Source: Streptomyces flaveolus
GTDB lineage: Bacteria; Actinomycetota; Actinomycetes; Streptomycetales; Streptomycetaceae
Length of the DNA: 64,000 nt
Direction: 5' to 3'
Assembly (NCBI RefSeq): GCF_000716535.1
Contig: NZ_JNWV01000011.1
Span: 124,001 to 188,000 of the forward strand
The position numbers and the translations under genes were made by a program. Under the pieces are notes generated by a model. The model made no database searches. It was not told where the DNA came from and saw only the letters and a list, made by a program, of their open reading frames with translations. This document shows, piece by piece, positions 22,781 through 30,458 of the stretch. How positions within the stretch are numbered: position 1 is the first letter of the stretch; each line of letters starts with the position of its first letter.

Positions 22781-23629
22781 ATGATCAGCGGCATGCCGAT
22801 CTTCACCGCGTCCGATGGCACCCGGCTCGCCTACCACCTGCGGGGGGAGGGGGAGCCGCTCGCCGTGGTGCCCGGCGGGCCCATGCGGGCCTCCGAGTAT
22901 CTCGGGGAGCTGGGCGGGCTGACCGCGCACCGCAGGCTGGCCCTGCTCGACCTGCGGGGGACCGGTGGCTCCGAGGCGCCGGCGGACCCCGCGACGTACC
23001 GCTGCGACCGGATGGTCGAGGACCTTGAGGTATGGCGGGTCCACATGGGTCTGGAACACATGGATCTGCTCGCCCACTCGGCGGGTGCCGCCCTGGCGAT
23101 GCTCTACGCGGCCCGTCACCCGCAGCGGATACGACGGCTGATGCTGATCACCCCCAATCCGTCCGCCCTGGGGCTGCGGGCCGTACCCGAGGACCGGCTC
23201 GCCGCGGCCCGGCTGCGTGAGGGCGAGCCGTGGTTCGGGCGGGCGTTCCCCGCCTTCCGGGCCTGGCTCACGGGCGAGGCGGACTTCGACGACGTGTTCC
23301 TGCCGTTCTTCTACGGCCGCTGGGACGACACCGCCCGGGCTCACACGGACGCCGAACTGCGACAGACCAACGAGGAGGCCGGCGAGCGCTACTTCGCCGA
23401 GGGCGCCTTCGCCCCGGACGCGACCCGGAACGCCCTCGCGGCCCTGACCGCGCCGGTCCTCGTGTACGCGGGCGCGCTCGACGGCTGGCCGAGCCCCGCC
23501 GTCGCCCGCCGCGCCGCCGAGGCCTTCCCGCACGCCGAGTACGCCGTCCAGCCCGGCGCCGCGCACTACCCCTGGCTGGACGACCCGGAACGCTTCGTCA
23601 GCCGGACGCTCGCCTTCCTGGACCGGTGA
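22781..23629 (+). CDS. Alpha/beta hydrolase, proline-iminopeptidase-like
   Basis: 282 residues. The fold opens with FTASDGTRLAYHLRGEGEPLAVVPGGPM and LLDLRGTGGSEAP; the nucleophile elbow is LLAHSAGAALAMLYAARHP (Ser near 108), the acid follows VLVYAGALDGWPSP, and His is in GAAHYPWLDDPERF. GAGG precedes ATG 22781 (ATG 22793 is an alternative). No signal peptide. It faces paaK back to back; the two may share the promoter region, but the PaaR-like site is nearer paaK. Substrate unknown. Confidence 0.83.
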   Translation: MISGMPIFTASDGTRLAYHLRGEGEPLAVVPGGPMRASEYLGELGGLTAHRRLALLDLRGTGGSEAPADPATYRCDRMVEDLEVWRVHMGLEHMDLLAHSAGAALAMLYAARHPQRIRRLMLITPNPSALGLRAVPEDRLAAARLREGEPWFGRAFPAFRAWLTGEADFDDVFLPFFYGRWDDTARAHTDAELRQTNEEAGERYFAEGAFAPDATRNALAALTAPVLVYAGALDGWPSPAVARRAAEAFPHAEYAVQPGAAHYPWLDDPERFVSRTLAFLDR

Positions 23630-24025
23630 CGGGTTCCCCGGCCGACGGCGGGTTCGCCAGTCCTTGAGGGGTGCCTCACCAGTCCTTGAGGGTGCCTCGA
23701 CGCTTGTCGGCTTCCTCGGCCGCAGGCCCGAGGCCGGAGGTCAGCCCGGCCGCGGGCCGTACGCCCGCAGGAACCGGTCCCGGAAGGCGTCCATCGCCCA
23801 GACGGGGGCGTCCGCGGCCGGCTTCAGATCCTCGGTCCAGCCCCAGCCGGAGATCCGCTCCAGCACCCGGGGTCGTGGGCGACGACAGGCCGCTCGCGAC
23901 GGGTCGACCCGGGCAGCCGGGGCGCTCGCACCCCCGCCCTGTCGTCACTCTCCGTCAGTGAACAGCCCGGCCGTGCACACAGAGTATTCCTCGGCTGCGG
24001 ACCCGGCGGCGCGGGGCACCCCGGG
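23630..24025. other. Intergenic stretch without an intact gene
   Basis: The first 70 bp contain the direct repeat CAGTCCTTGAGGG(G)TGCCTC twice. On the minus strand a 41-codon fragment with protein-like sequence ends at 23741 (listed separately). Otherwise no long frame with Streptomyces-type codon bias is seen. It separates the hydrolase from the convergent acyl-CoA synthetase. Confidence 0.55.
23741..23866 (-). pseudogene. Possible C-terminal remnant of a degraded gene
   Basis: The minus-strand frame reads VLERISGWGWTEDLKPA then APVWAMDAFRDRFLRAYGPR before a TGA. It is rich in aromatic and acidic residues and unlike random GC-rich translation. Upstream of it the frame degenerates into Arg/Pro-rich sequence with no start or ribosome-binding site. 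It may be the surviving end of a deleted gene. No family is recognised. Confidence 0.3.
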
Positions 24026-25642
24026 CTACGGCCGCTCCGCCGCCGCCACCTGCCGCGCCCACCGGTAGTCCGCCTTACCGCTCGGCGACCGCTGGATGGC
24101 GTCCGTGATGACCAGCCGGCGGGGGACCTTGTAACCGGCCAGGCGGGTACGGCAGTGGCTCTGGATGTCGGCCAGCGAGGGGCGCGGCGCCCCCGCGCGC
24201 AGCTGCACCACGGCCGCCACATGGTTGCCCCACCTGGAGTCCGGCACGCCGGCGACCAGCGCGTCGTACACGTCCGGGTGCGCCTTGAGCGCCTGCTCGA
24301 CCTCCTCCGGGTACACCTTCTCGCCCCCGGTGTTGATGCACTGCGAGCCCCGGCCCAGGACGGTGACCACGCCGTCCGCGTCGACCGTCGCCATGTCTCC
24401 GAGCAGCACCCAGCGCCGCCCGTCCTTCTCGAAGAACGTCTCGGCGGTCTTCACCGGGTCGTTGTAGTAGCCGAGCGGTACATGACCGCACTGCGCGACC
24501 CGGCCCACCTCGCCCGGCGCGACCGGCTCGTACGTCACCGGGTCCACCACCCGGGTACGGGAGTTGACCCGGATGCGGAACCCGCGCTCGGGCCCCGCGT
24601 CCTCGGTCGCGGTGCCGTTGAAGCCGGACTCGGAGGAGCCGAAGTTGTTCAGGAGCATCGCGTGCGGGACCAGCTCGTGGAACTGCCGGCGCACCGTCTC
24701 CGACATGATCGCGCCCGACGAGGAGACGCTGAACAGGGCGGAGCAGTCGGTGCCCTTCAGGGGGCCGCCGAGCGCGTCGATGAGCGGCCGGAGCATGGCG
24801 TCCCCCACCAGGGACATGCTGGTGACCCTCTCGCGCTCGACGGTCCGCAACACCTCCTCCGGCACGAACCTGCGGTGCAGCACGACCCGTTGGCCGAAGT
24901 TGAAACCGATGAACGCGGTGAGCGTCGACGTGCCGTGCATCAGCGGGGGAGTGGGGAAGAAGGTGATCCCGGCGCCGCCCGCGGCCACCCGCCGGGCCAG
25001 CTCCTCGGGGGCCCGCACCGGCTCCCCGGTCGGCGCGCCGCCGCCCAGTCCGGCGAAGAACAGATCCTCCTGACGCCACATCACGCCCTTGGGCATGCCG
25101 GTCGTACCGCCGGTGTAGATGATGAACTGGTCGTCCCCGGAGCGCGCGGGGAAGCCTCGCCCGGGCGACCCGGCGGCCTCCGCGTCGGCGAACGGCACCG
25201 CGCCGGGCACCGCCTCCACGGCCGGCGCGCCCACCCGCAACAGATGCCGTAGCTTCGGCGCCCGCGGCAGCGCCCGCGCGACCCGGTCCTCGAACTCCGC
25301 GTCGAAGACCAGCGCCACCAGGTCCGCGTCCCGGTAGAGGTACACCAGCTCCTCTTCGACATAGCGGTAGTTGACGTTGACCGGGACGACCCTGGCCTTC
25401 AGGCAGCCCAGGACCGTCTGGAGGTACTCGACGCCGTTGTACAGGTGCAGGCCGAGGTGTTCGCCGGGGCGTACACCCCGGTCGGTCAGGTGGTGCGCGA
25501 CGCGGTTGGCTGCGGCGTCCAGCTCCGCGTAGGTCAGCCGGCGCTCCGAGCCCGTGCCGGGATGGTCGAGGTACACGAGCGCCTCACGGTCCGGGACCAC
25601 GTCGACGACCGACTCGAACAGGTCGGCAAGGTTGTACTCCAC
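24026..25642 (-). CDS. Acyl-CoA synthetase resembling FadD17/FadD19 steroid side-chain ligases
   Basis: 538 residues. The P-loop FIIYTGGTTGMPKGVMWRQEDLFFA (175-195) has the GGTTG-MPKG-VMWR form typical of mycobacterial FadD17/FadD19 side-chain CoA ligases. NNFGSSESGFNG near 340 is the adenylate motif, VLLGDMATVDADGVVTVLGRGSQCINTGGEKVYPEEVEQAL the hinge, and RSPSGKADYRWA at the end carries the catalytic Lys. GTG 25642 follows AGGAGGAAG. It is divergent from the crotonase/thiolase operon and the two share the palindrome at 25750. Likely activates a steroid or branched isoprenoid acid; that is inference from motif and context. Confidence 0.87.
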   Translation of the reverse strand: MEYNLADLFESVVDVVPDREALVYLDHPGTGSERRLTYAELDAAANRVAHHLTDRGVRPGEHLGLHLYNGVEYLQTVLGCLKARVVPVNVNYRYVEEELVYLYRDADLVALVFDAEFEDRVARALPRAPKLRHLLRVGAPAVEAVPGAVPFADAEAAGSPGRGFPARSGDDQFIIYTGGTTGMPKGVMWRQEDLFFAGLGGGAPTGEPVRAPEELARRVAAGGAGITFFPTPPLMHGTSTLTAFIGFNFGQRVVLHRRFVPEEVLRTVERERVTSMSLVGDAMLRPLIDALGGPLKGTDCSALFSVSSSGAIMSETVRRQFHELVPHAMLLNNFGSSESGFNGTATEDAGPERGFRIRVNSRTRVVDPVTYEPVAPGEVGRVAQCGHVPLGYYNDPVKTAETFFEKDGRRWVLLGDMATVDADGVVTVLGRGSQCINTGGEKVYPEEVEQALKAHPDVYDALVAGVPDSRWGNHVAAVVQLRAGAPRPSLADIQSHCRTRLAGYKVPRRLVITDAIQRSPSGKADYRWARQVAAAERP

Positions 25643-25749
25643 CGCTTCCTCCTGACCCCGGCAGCGCTGTCGAAGAGAGGCGCATCCGTCGGTTCGCCGG
25701 TCATCAGAGCGAAGCGCGCCGCAACTGTGAAGGGTCCGCACCGAAGGAA

Positions 25750-25766
25750 TCTGACTGTCTGTCAGA
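25750..25766. promoter_or_regulatory. Palindromic operator TCTGAC-N5-GTCAGA, copy 2
   Basis: TCTGACTGTCTGTCAGA is a perfect 6-bp inverted repeat with the same arms, spacer length and flanks (GAAT before, AAAAC after) as copy 1 at 15260. It lies 6 bp upstream of the crotonase -35 and about 110 bp from the divergent acyl-CoA synthetase start, so one regulator could govern both. Confidence 0.72.
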
Positions 25767-25772
25767 AAACCC

Positions 25773-25801
25773 TTGAAGTGCCCCCTCGCCTCCTGCAACC
25801 T
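25773..25801 (+). promoter_or_regulatory. Promoter of the crotonase operon
   Basis: TTGAAG (25773-25778), 17-bp spacer, CAACCT (25796-25801). Transcription would start about 25808, leaving a short leader with GAGGGGAG before ATG 25832. Confidence 0.55.
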
Positions 25802-25831
25802 GTTCTCGCTCCGACCGAGGGGAGATGGCCC

Positions 25832-26632
25832 ATGGGTGGGACGGAACACCTCACCGTGCAGCGAGAAGGCGCCACACTGGTGCTCACGCTCAACCGGCCC
25901 GACGCCAGGAACGCGCTCTCACCGGCGATGCTCGTCGGCCTGTACGACGGCTGGATCGAGGCCGACGCGGACGACTCCGTCCGCTCGATCGTGCTCACCG
26001 GCGCCGGCGGCTCCTTCTGCGCCGGCATGGACCTCAAGGCGCTGGCCGGCGACCGCATGCGGGGGGAGGAGCACCGCGACCGGCTGAAGGCCGATCCCGA
26101 CCTGCACTGGAAGGCGATGCTGCGCCACCACCGCCCCCGCAAACCCGTGATCGCCGCCGTCGAGGGCCCCTGCGTCGCGGGCGGCACCGAGATCCTCCAG
26201 GGCACCGACATCAGGGTCGCGGGCGAGTCCGCGACCTTCGGTCTGTACGAGGTGAGACGCGGCCTGTTCCCGATCGGCGGCTCCACCGTCCGCCTCCAGC
26301 GCCAGATCCCGCGCACCCACGCCCTGGAGATGCTGCTCACCGGACGCCCCTACAGCGCCCGGGAGGCGGCCGGGATCGGCCTGATCGGACATGTCGTCCC
26401 CGACGGCACCGCCCTCGCCAAGGCCCTGGAGATCGCCGAGCGGGTCAACGCGTGCGGCCCGCTCGCCGTCGAAGCCGTCAAGGCCTCCGTGTACGAGACC
26501 GCCGAGATGACCGAGACCGACGGACTGGCCGCCGAACTCGTCCGGGGATGGCCGGTCTTCGACACCGCCGACGCCAAGGAGGGCGTCCGCGCCTTCGCGG
26601 AGAAACGGCCGCCCCTCTACAAGCGTGCGTGA
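25832..26632 (+). CDS. Enoyl-CoA hydratase/isomerase (crotonase), EchA19-like
   Basis: 266 residues of the crotonase fold. LTLNRPDARNALSPAMLVGLYDG opens the family; SIVLTGAGGSFCAGMDLKALAG (near 50-70) and PVIAAVEGPCVAGGTEILQGTDIRVAG (105-130) form the oxyanion hole. GLYEVRRGLFPIGGSTVRLQRQIP holds the Glu/Gly region of the second active-site loop. It hydrates an enoyl-CoA during beta-oxidation. First gene of a run of four on this strand, which adds a DUF35 protein and two SCP2-type thiolases, the set seen in actinobacterial steroid C24 side-chain clusters. GAGGGGAG precedes the ATG. Confidence 0.87.
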   Translation: MGGTEHLTVQREGATLVLTLNRPDARNALSPAMLVGLYDGWIEADADDSVRSIVLTGAGGSFCAGMDLKALAGDRMRGEEHRDRLKADPDLHWKAMLRHHRPRKPVIAAVEGPCVAGGTEILQGTDIRVAGESATFGLYEVRRGLFPIGGSTVRLQRQIPRTHALEMLLTGRPYSAREAAGIGLIGHVVPDGTALAKALEIAERVNACGPLAVEAVKASVYETAEMTETDGLAAELVRGWPVFDTADAKEGVRAFAEKRPPLYKRA

Positions 26633-26692
26633 CGCTCCGCCGGGGGGCGGCAGACGCCGTTCGCGGCACCGCGGGCCGGCCTCGGCCGGTCG

Positions 26693-26718
26693 CGCGGTTC
26701 CCCGCGCCCCTCACGGGG
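26693..26718 (+). repeat. Streptomyces intergenic double-hairpin element
   Basis: CGCGG-TTCC-CCGCG followed directly by CCCC-TCAC-GGGG. The CGCGGTTCCCCGCGCCCC string is one I recall as dispersed in Streptomyces intergenic regions, often behind genes. Here it lies between the crotonase stop and the DUF35 ribosome-binding site and may act as a partial terminator or RNA stabiliser. Confidence 0.55.
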
Positions 26719-26756
26719 GGCCCGCCTTCACCGTCGACCTCCCAAGGAGGCAGTCG

Positions 26757-27698
26757 ATGCCAGACGTCCTCACAGCCCCGCTCGTCGCCGAGTTCCCCTT
26801 CACCCGCTCCCTCGGCCCCGTCCAGAGCGCCTTCCTCACCGGCCTGCGCGAACGCGTCGTCCTGGGCGTGCGCACCACCGACGGCCGCACCCTGGTCCCG
26901 CCCGTCGAGTACGACCCCGTCACCGCGGAGGAGATCCGCGATCTGGTGGAGGTCGCCCCCACCGGCACGGTCACCACGTGGGCCTGGAACCACGCCCCCC
27001 GCCGCGGCCAGCCCCTCGCCACGCCGTTCGCCTGGGTCCTGGTCCGGCTCGACGGCGCCGACACCGCCCTGCTGCACGCCCTCGACGCCCCCGGCCCCGA
27101 CGCCGTCCGCACCGGCATGCGCGTCCGCGTCCGCTGGGCCGGGGAACGCACCGGCGCCATCACCGACATCGCCTGCTTCGAACCGTACGACGGACCGCCC
27201 GCCGAACCGGGCGGTCACAGCAGCACGTTCGAGAACCCGCTCACCGGCATCGTCGCCCCCGCCCGTCTCGACTACACCTACTCGCCCGGCCGCGCCCAGT
27301 CCGCCTACATCGAGGCCCTCTCCGCGCGGCGCACCGTCGGCGAGCGCTGCCCGTCCTGCCGCAAGGTGTACGTGCCGCCGAGGGGTGCCTGCCCCACATG
27401 TGGGATCGCCACAGCCGAACAGGTCGAAGTGGGTCCCCGGGGCACAGTCACCACCTTCTGCATCGTCAACATCAAGGCGAAGAACCTCGACATCGAGGTC
27501 CCGTACGTCTACGCCCACATCGCCCTGGACGGCGCCGACCTCGCCCTGCACGCCCGCATCGGCGGCATCCCCTACGACCAGGTCCGCATGGGCCTGCGCG
27601 TGGAACCGGTGTGGACCGAGGGCGCCCGCCACCCCGACCACTACCGGCCCACCGGCGAACCCGACGCGGCCTACGAGACGTACAAGGAGCTGCTGTGA
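26757..27698 (+). CDS. Tandem DUF35 OB-fold protein, only the second copy with a zinc ribbon
   Basis: 313 residues with two OB-fold DUF35 halves. The first (about 60-140: VAPTGTVTTWAWNHAPRRGQPLATPFAWVLVRLDG ... VRVRWAG) has lost its zinc ribbon. The second starts with a rubredoxin-like ribbon CPSCRKVYVPPRGACPTCG (near 200-218) and then GPRGTVTTFCIVNIKAKNLDIEVPYVYAHIALDGADL. DUF35 proteins partner with SCP2/Ltp-type thiolases, forming aldolase complexes with the acyl-CoA dehydratase in steroid side-chain removal. AAGGAGG precedes ATG 26757; the stop overlaps the next start (GTGA). The doubled architecture is the odd feature. Confidence 0.83.
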   Translation: MPDVLTAPLVAEFPFTRSLGPVQSAFLTGLRERVVLGVRTTDGRTLVPPVEYDPVTAEEIRDLVEVAPTGTVTTWAWNHAPRRGQPLATPFAWVLVRLDGADTALLHALDAPGPDAVRTGMRVRVRWAGERTGAITDIACFEPYDGPPAEPGGHSSTFENPLTGIVAPARLDYTYSPGRAQSAYIEALSARRTVGERCPSCRKVYVPPRGACPTCGIATAEQVEVGPRGTVTTFCIVNIKAKNLDIEVPYVYAHIALDGADLALHARIGGIPYDQVRMGLRVEPVWTEGARHPDHYRPTGEPDAAYETYKELL

Positions 27699-28765
27699 CC
27701 AGTGAGGAAGCACCCGGCCCCCGGGACGTCGCCGTCGTCGCCTTCGCCCAGACCGACCACCGGCGCTCCACCCAGGAATCCTCCGAGGTCGAGATGCTCA
27801 TGCCGGTCCTGCACGACGTCCTGGCACAGACCGGCCTGAGGACCGCCGACATCGGCTTCACCTGCTCCGGCTCCAGCGACTACCTCGCCGGCCGCGCCTT
27901 CTCCTTCACCCTCGCCCTCGACGGCGTCGGCGCCTGGCTGCCGATCTCCGAGTCGCACGTCGAGACGGACGGCGCCTGGGCCCTGTACGAAGCCTGGACC
28001 AAGCTGCTCACCGGAGACGCCGACACCGCGCTCGTCTACTCCTACGGCAAGTGCTCGCCCGGCTCCGTCCGCGATGTCCTCACCCGCCAGCTCGACCCGT
28101 ACTACCTCGCCCCCCTGTGGCCCGACACCATAGCGCTCGCCGCCCTCCAGGCCCAGGCACTCATGGACGCCGGACACACCGACGAACCCGCGCTCGCCGC
28201 CGTCGGCGCCCGCAGCCGCTCCGACGCCACCGCCAACCCCCACGCCCAGCTCACCGGCCGCGTACCGCAGGGCGACTACGTGGTACGGCCGCTGCGCACC
28301 GGTGACTGCCCGCCCATCGGTGACGGCGCCGCCGCCGTGATCCTCGCGGCGGGGGAGCGGGCCCGCCGGCTGTGCGAGCGGCCCGCCTGGATCCGGGGCA
28401 TCGACCACCGCATCGAAGCCCACGGCCTGGGCGTGCGCGACCTCACCGACTCACCCTCCACCCGGCTCGCCGCCGAGAACGCGGGCGCCTTCGAACGGCC
28501 CGTCGACACCGCCGAACTGCACGCGCCGTTCAGCGCACAGGAGGTGATCCTGCGCCGGGCCCTCCGCCTCGGCGACAGCGTGCGCGTCAACCCCTCCGGC
28601 GGTGCCCTCGCCGCCAACCCCGTCATGGCCGCCGGACTCGTCCGCATCGGCGAGGCCTCCGCCCGCATCCACCGCGGCGCCTCCGACCGCGCCCTCGCCC
28701 ACGCCACCTCCGGCCCCTGCCTCCAGCAGAACCTGGTCGCCGTACTCGAAGGGGATCCACGATGA
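27695..28765 (+). CDS. SCP2-type thiolase / lipid-transfer protein (Ltp-like), first copy
   Basis: 356 residues of the thiolase superfamily. VAVVAFAQTDHRRSTQESS opens the fold; the middle holds DADTALVYSYGKCSPG, then DCPPIGDGAAAVILAAGERARRL; HAPFSAQEVILRRAL is the conserved His helix; SVRVNPSGGALAANPVMAAGLVRI is the NPSGG loop; HATSGPCLQQNLVAVLEG contains the C-terminal Cys. Such Ltps act as aldolases or thiolases on branched CoA thioesters. AAGGAG precedes GTG 27695, which overlaps the DUF35 stop; ATG 28762 of the next Ltp overlaps its end (ATGA). Probably forms a heteromer with the next gene. Confidence 0.85.
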   Translation: MTSEEAPGPRDVAVVAFAQTDHRRSTQESSEVEMLMPVLHDVLAQTGLRTADIGFTCSGSSDYLAGRAFSFTLALDGVGAWLPISESHVETDGAWALYEAWTKLLTGDADTALVYSYGKCSPGSVRDVLTRQLDPYYLAPLWPDTIALAALQAQALMDAGHTDEPALAAVGARSRSDATANPHAQLTGRVPQGDYVVRPLRTGDCPPIGDGAAAVILAAGERARRLCERPAWIRGIDHRIEAHGLGVRDLTDSPSTRLAAENAGAFERPVDTAELHAPFSAQEVILRRALRLGDSVRVNPSGGALAANPVMAAGLVRIGEASARIHRGASDRALAHATSGPCLQQNLVAVLEGDPR

Positions 28766-29927
28766 GCAAGGAACCCGTGGCCGTCGTCGGGATCGGCCAG
28801 ACCGGGCACGTGGCCGCCCGCCGGGACGTGTCGATCGCCGGACTCGTCCGCGAGGCCGCCCAACGCGCGCTGAGCGACGCCGAGTTGACGTGGGCCGACA
28901 TCGACGCCGTCGTCATCGGCAAGGCGCCCGACTTCTTCGAGGGCGTGATGATGCCCGAGCTGTACCTCGCCGACGCGCTCGGCGCGGTCGGCAAACCCAT
29001 GCTGCGGGTGCACACGGCGGGCTCCGTCGGCGGCTCCACCGCGCTCGTCGCCGCGAACCTCGTCGCCGCCCGCGTCCACGGCACGGTCCTCACCCTCGCC
29101 TTCGAAAAACAGTCCGAGTCCAACGCCATGTGGGGCCTGTCCCTGCCCATCCCCTTCCAGCAGCCCCTGCTCGCCGGAGCGGGCGGCTTCTTCGCCCCCC
29201 ATGTGCGCGCCTACATGCGACGCAGCGGCGCCCCGACAGCATCGGCGCCCTCGTCGCCTACAAGGACCGGCGCAACGCCCTGAAGAACCCCTACGCCCAC
29301 CTCCACGAACACGACATCACCCTGGAAAAGGTGGTGGCGTCACCCATGTTGTGGGACCCCATTCGCTACTCCGAGACCTGCCCGTCCTCCGACGGAGCCT
29401 GCGCCATGGTCCTCACCGACCGCGCCGGGGCCACCCGCGCACCCCGGCCGCCCGCCTGGCTGCTCGGCGGCGCCATGCGCAGCGAGCCCACCCTGTTCGC
29501 CGGCAAGGACTTCGTGTCCCCGCGGGCCGGCCAGGACTGCGCCGCCGACGTCTGCCGGCAGGCCGGCATCGCCGACCCGCGCCGGGACATCGACGCCGCC
29601 GAACTGTACGTGCCGTTCTCCTGGTACGAGCCCATGTGGCTGGAGAACCTGGGCTTCGCCGCGCAGGGCGAGGGCTGGAAGCTCACCGAGTCCGGCGTGA
29701 CCGAGCTCGACGGGGACCTGCCCGTCAACATGTCGGGCGGCGTGCTCTCCACCAACCCCATCGGCGCCTCCGGCATGATCCGCTTCGCCGAGGCCGCCCT
29801 CCAGGTGCGCGGCCAGGCCGGAGAACACCAGGTGGACGGCGCCCGCAGGGTGCTCGGGCACGCGTACGGCGGCGGCTCCCAGTTCTTCTCGATGTGGCTC
29901 GTGGGCGCCGAGCCCCCCGACTCCTGA
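28762..29927 (+). pseudogene. SCP2-type thiolase / Ltp-like, second copy, split by a frameshift
   Basis: The frame from ATG 28762 reads a normal Ltp start (VAVVGIGQTGHVAARRDVS) through GGFFAPHVRAYMRRSGAP, then turns into PTASAPSSPTRTGATP and stops at 29283. From about 29235 the next frame continues the protein (DSIGALVAYKDRRNALKNPYAH) to 29927, with PFSWYEPMWLENLGFAAQGEG, NMSGGVLSTNPIGASGMIRFAE and HAYGGGSQFFSMWLVG intact. Adding one C to the C4 run at 29231-29234 restores a continuous protein of about 388 residues. A true mutation would inactivate the gene; a sequencing error is also possible. The codon bias on both sides is normal, so decay, if real, is recent. Confidence 0.85.
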
Positions 29928-29979
29928 CGGTCCCGCCGGAGCGGCCGGCCGGCCTGCCGGAGGGTTCTCCCCGCGTGCC

Positions 29980-30009
29980 CTGTCCGCCGTAGCGACCGGT
30001 CGCTAGGCT
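29980..30009 (+). promoter_or_regulatory. Promoter with a perfect 16-bp palindromic operator
   Basis: TAGCGACCGGTCGCTA (29990-30005) is a perfect palindrome lying in the spacer of CTGTCC (29980-29985) - 18 bp - TAGGCT (30004-30009). The GACCGGTC core is common in operators of actinobacterial TetR repressors. Expected to shut off the DUF397 gene. Confidence 0.62.
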
Positions 30010-30043
30010 GACCCGCGGACGACGAACCGGGAGGAGCAGGGAC

Positions 30044-30286
30044 GTGGCCGAGAGCACCATCCAGCAGCAGCCGTTCGCGGGCTGGGACAAGCCGGAGCTG
30101 GACCTCAGCAAGGCCGAGTGGCAGTCCAGCAGCCGCGGTCTGGGCGATGTCCAGATCGCCTTTGTCGAGGGCTTCATCGCGATGCGCAACAGCGGCCGGC
30201 CGGAGAGCCCCTCCCTGATCTTCACCCCCGCGGAATGGGGCGCCTTCGTCTCCGGCGCGCGGGAGGGCGAGTTCGACCTCACCTGA
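30044..30286 (+). CDS. DUF397-domain protein
   Basis: 80 residues with the DUF397 signature AEWQSSSRGLGDVQIAFVEGFIAMRNSGRPESPSLIFTPAEWGAFVSGAREGEFDL, nearly the full length of the domain. DUF397 proteins are small, abundant in Streptomyces, and usually sit beside Xre-type regulators, with which they may pair. Here no such regulator is adjacent, which is unusual. GGGAGGAG precedes GTG 30044. A palindrome sits in its promoter. Confidence 0.85.
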   Translation: MAESTIQQQPFAGWDKPELDLSKAEWQSSSRGLGDVQIAFVEGFIAMRNSGRPESPSLIFTPAEWGAFVSGAREGEFDLT

Positions 30287-30458
30287 CAGCTCGTCCGAAG
30301 CCGTACCCGGACCTGACGGTTCCTCGCCCCGCCTCACCTGAACCGGGGGTGTTCCGGCCGGATTTCCGGACACGCGACCGGCAGCGCCCCGCGGAGGCCG
30401 GACCTGAGCCAGGCTGGCCCCAGCAAGGGGGAGGTCGTGTTCCGGAGGTGAGGCAAGG

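Noticed and set aside
29231..29234. Programmed ribosomal frameshift in the Ltp gene
   Set aside because: No slippery heptamer or downstream pseudoknot; a single missing C in a C run is a simpler reading.
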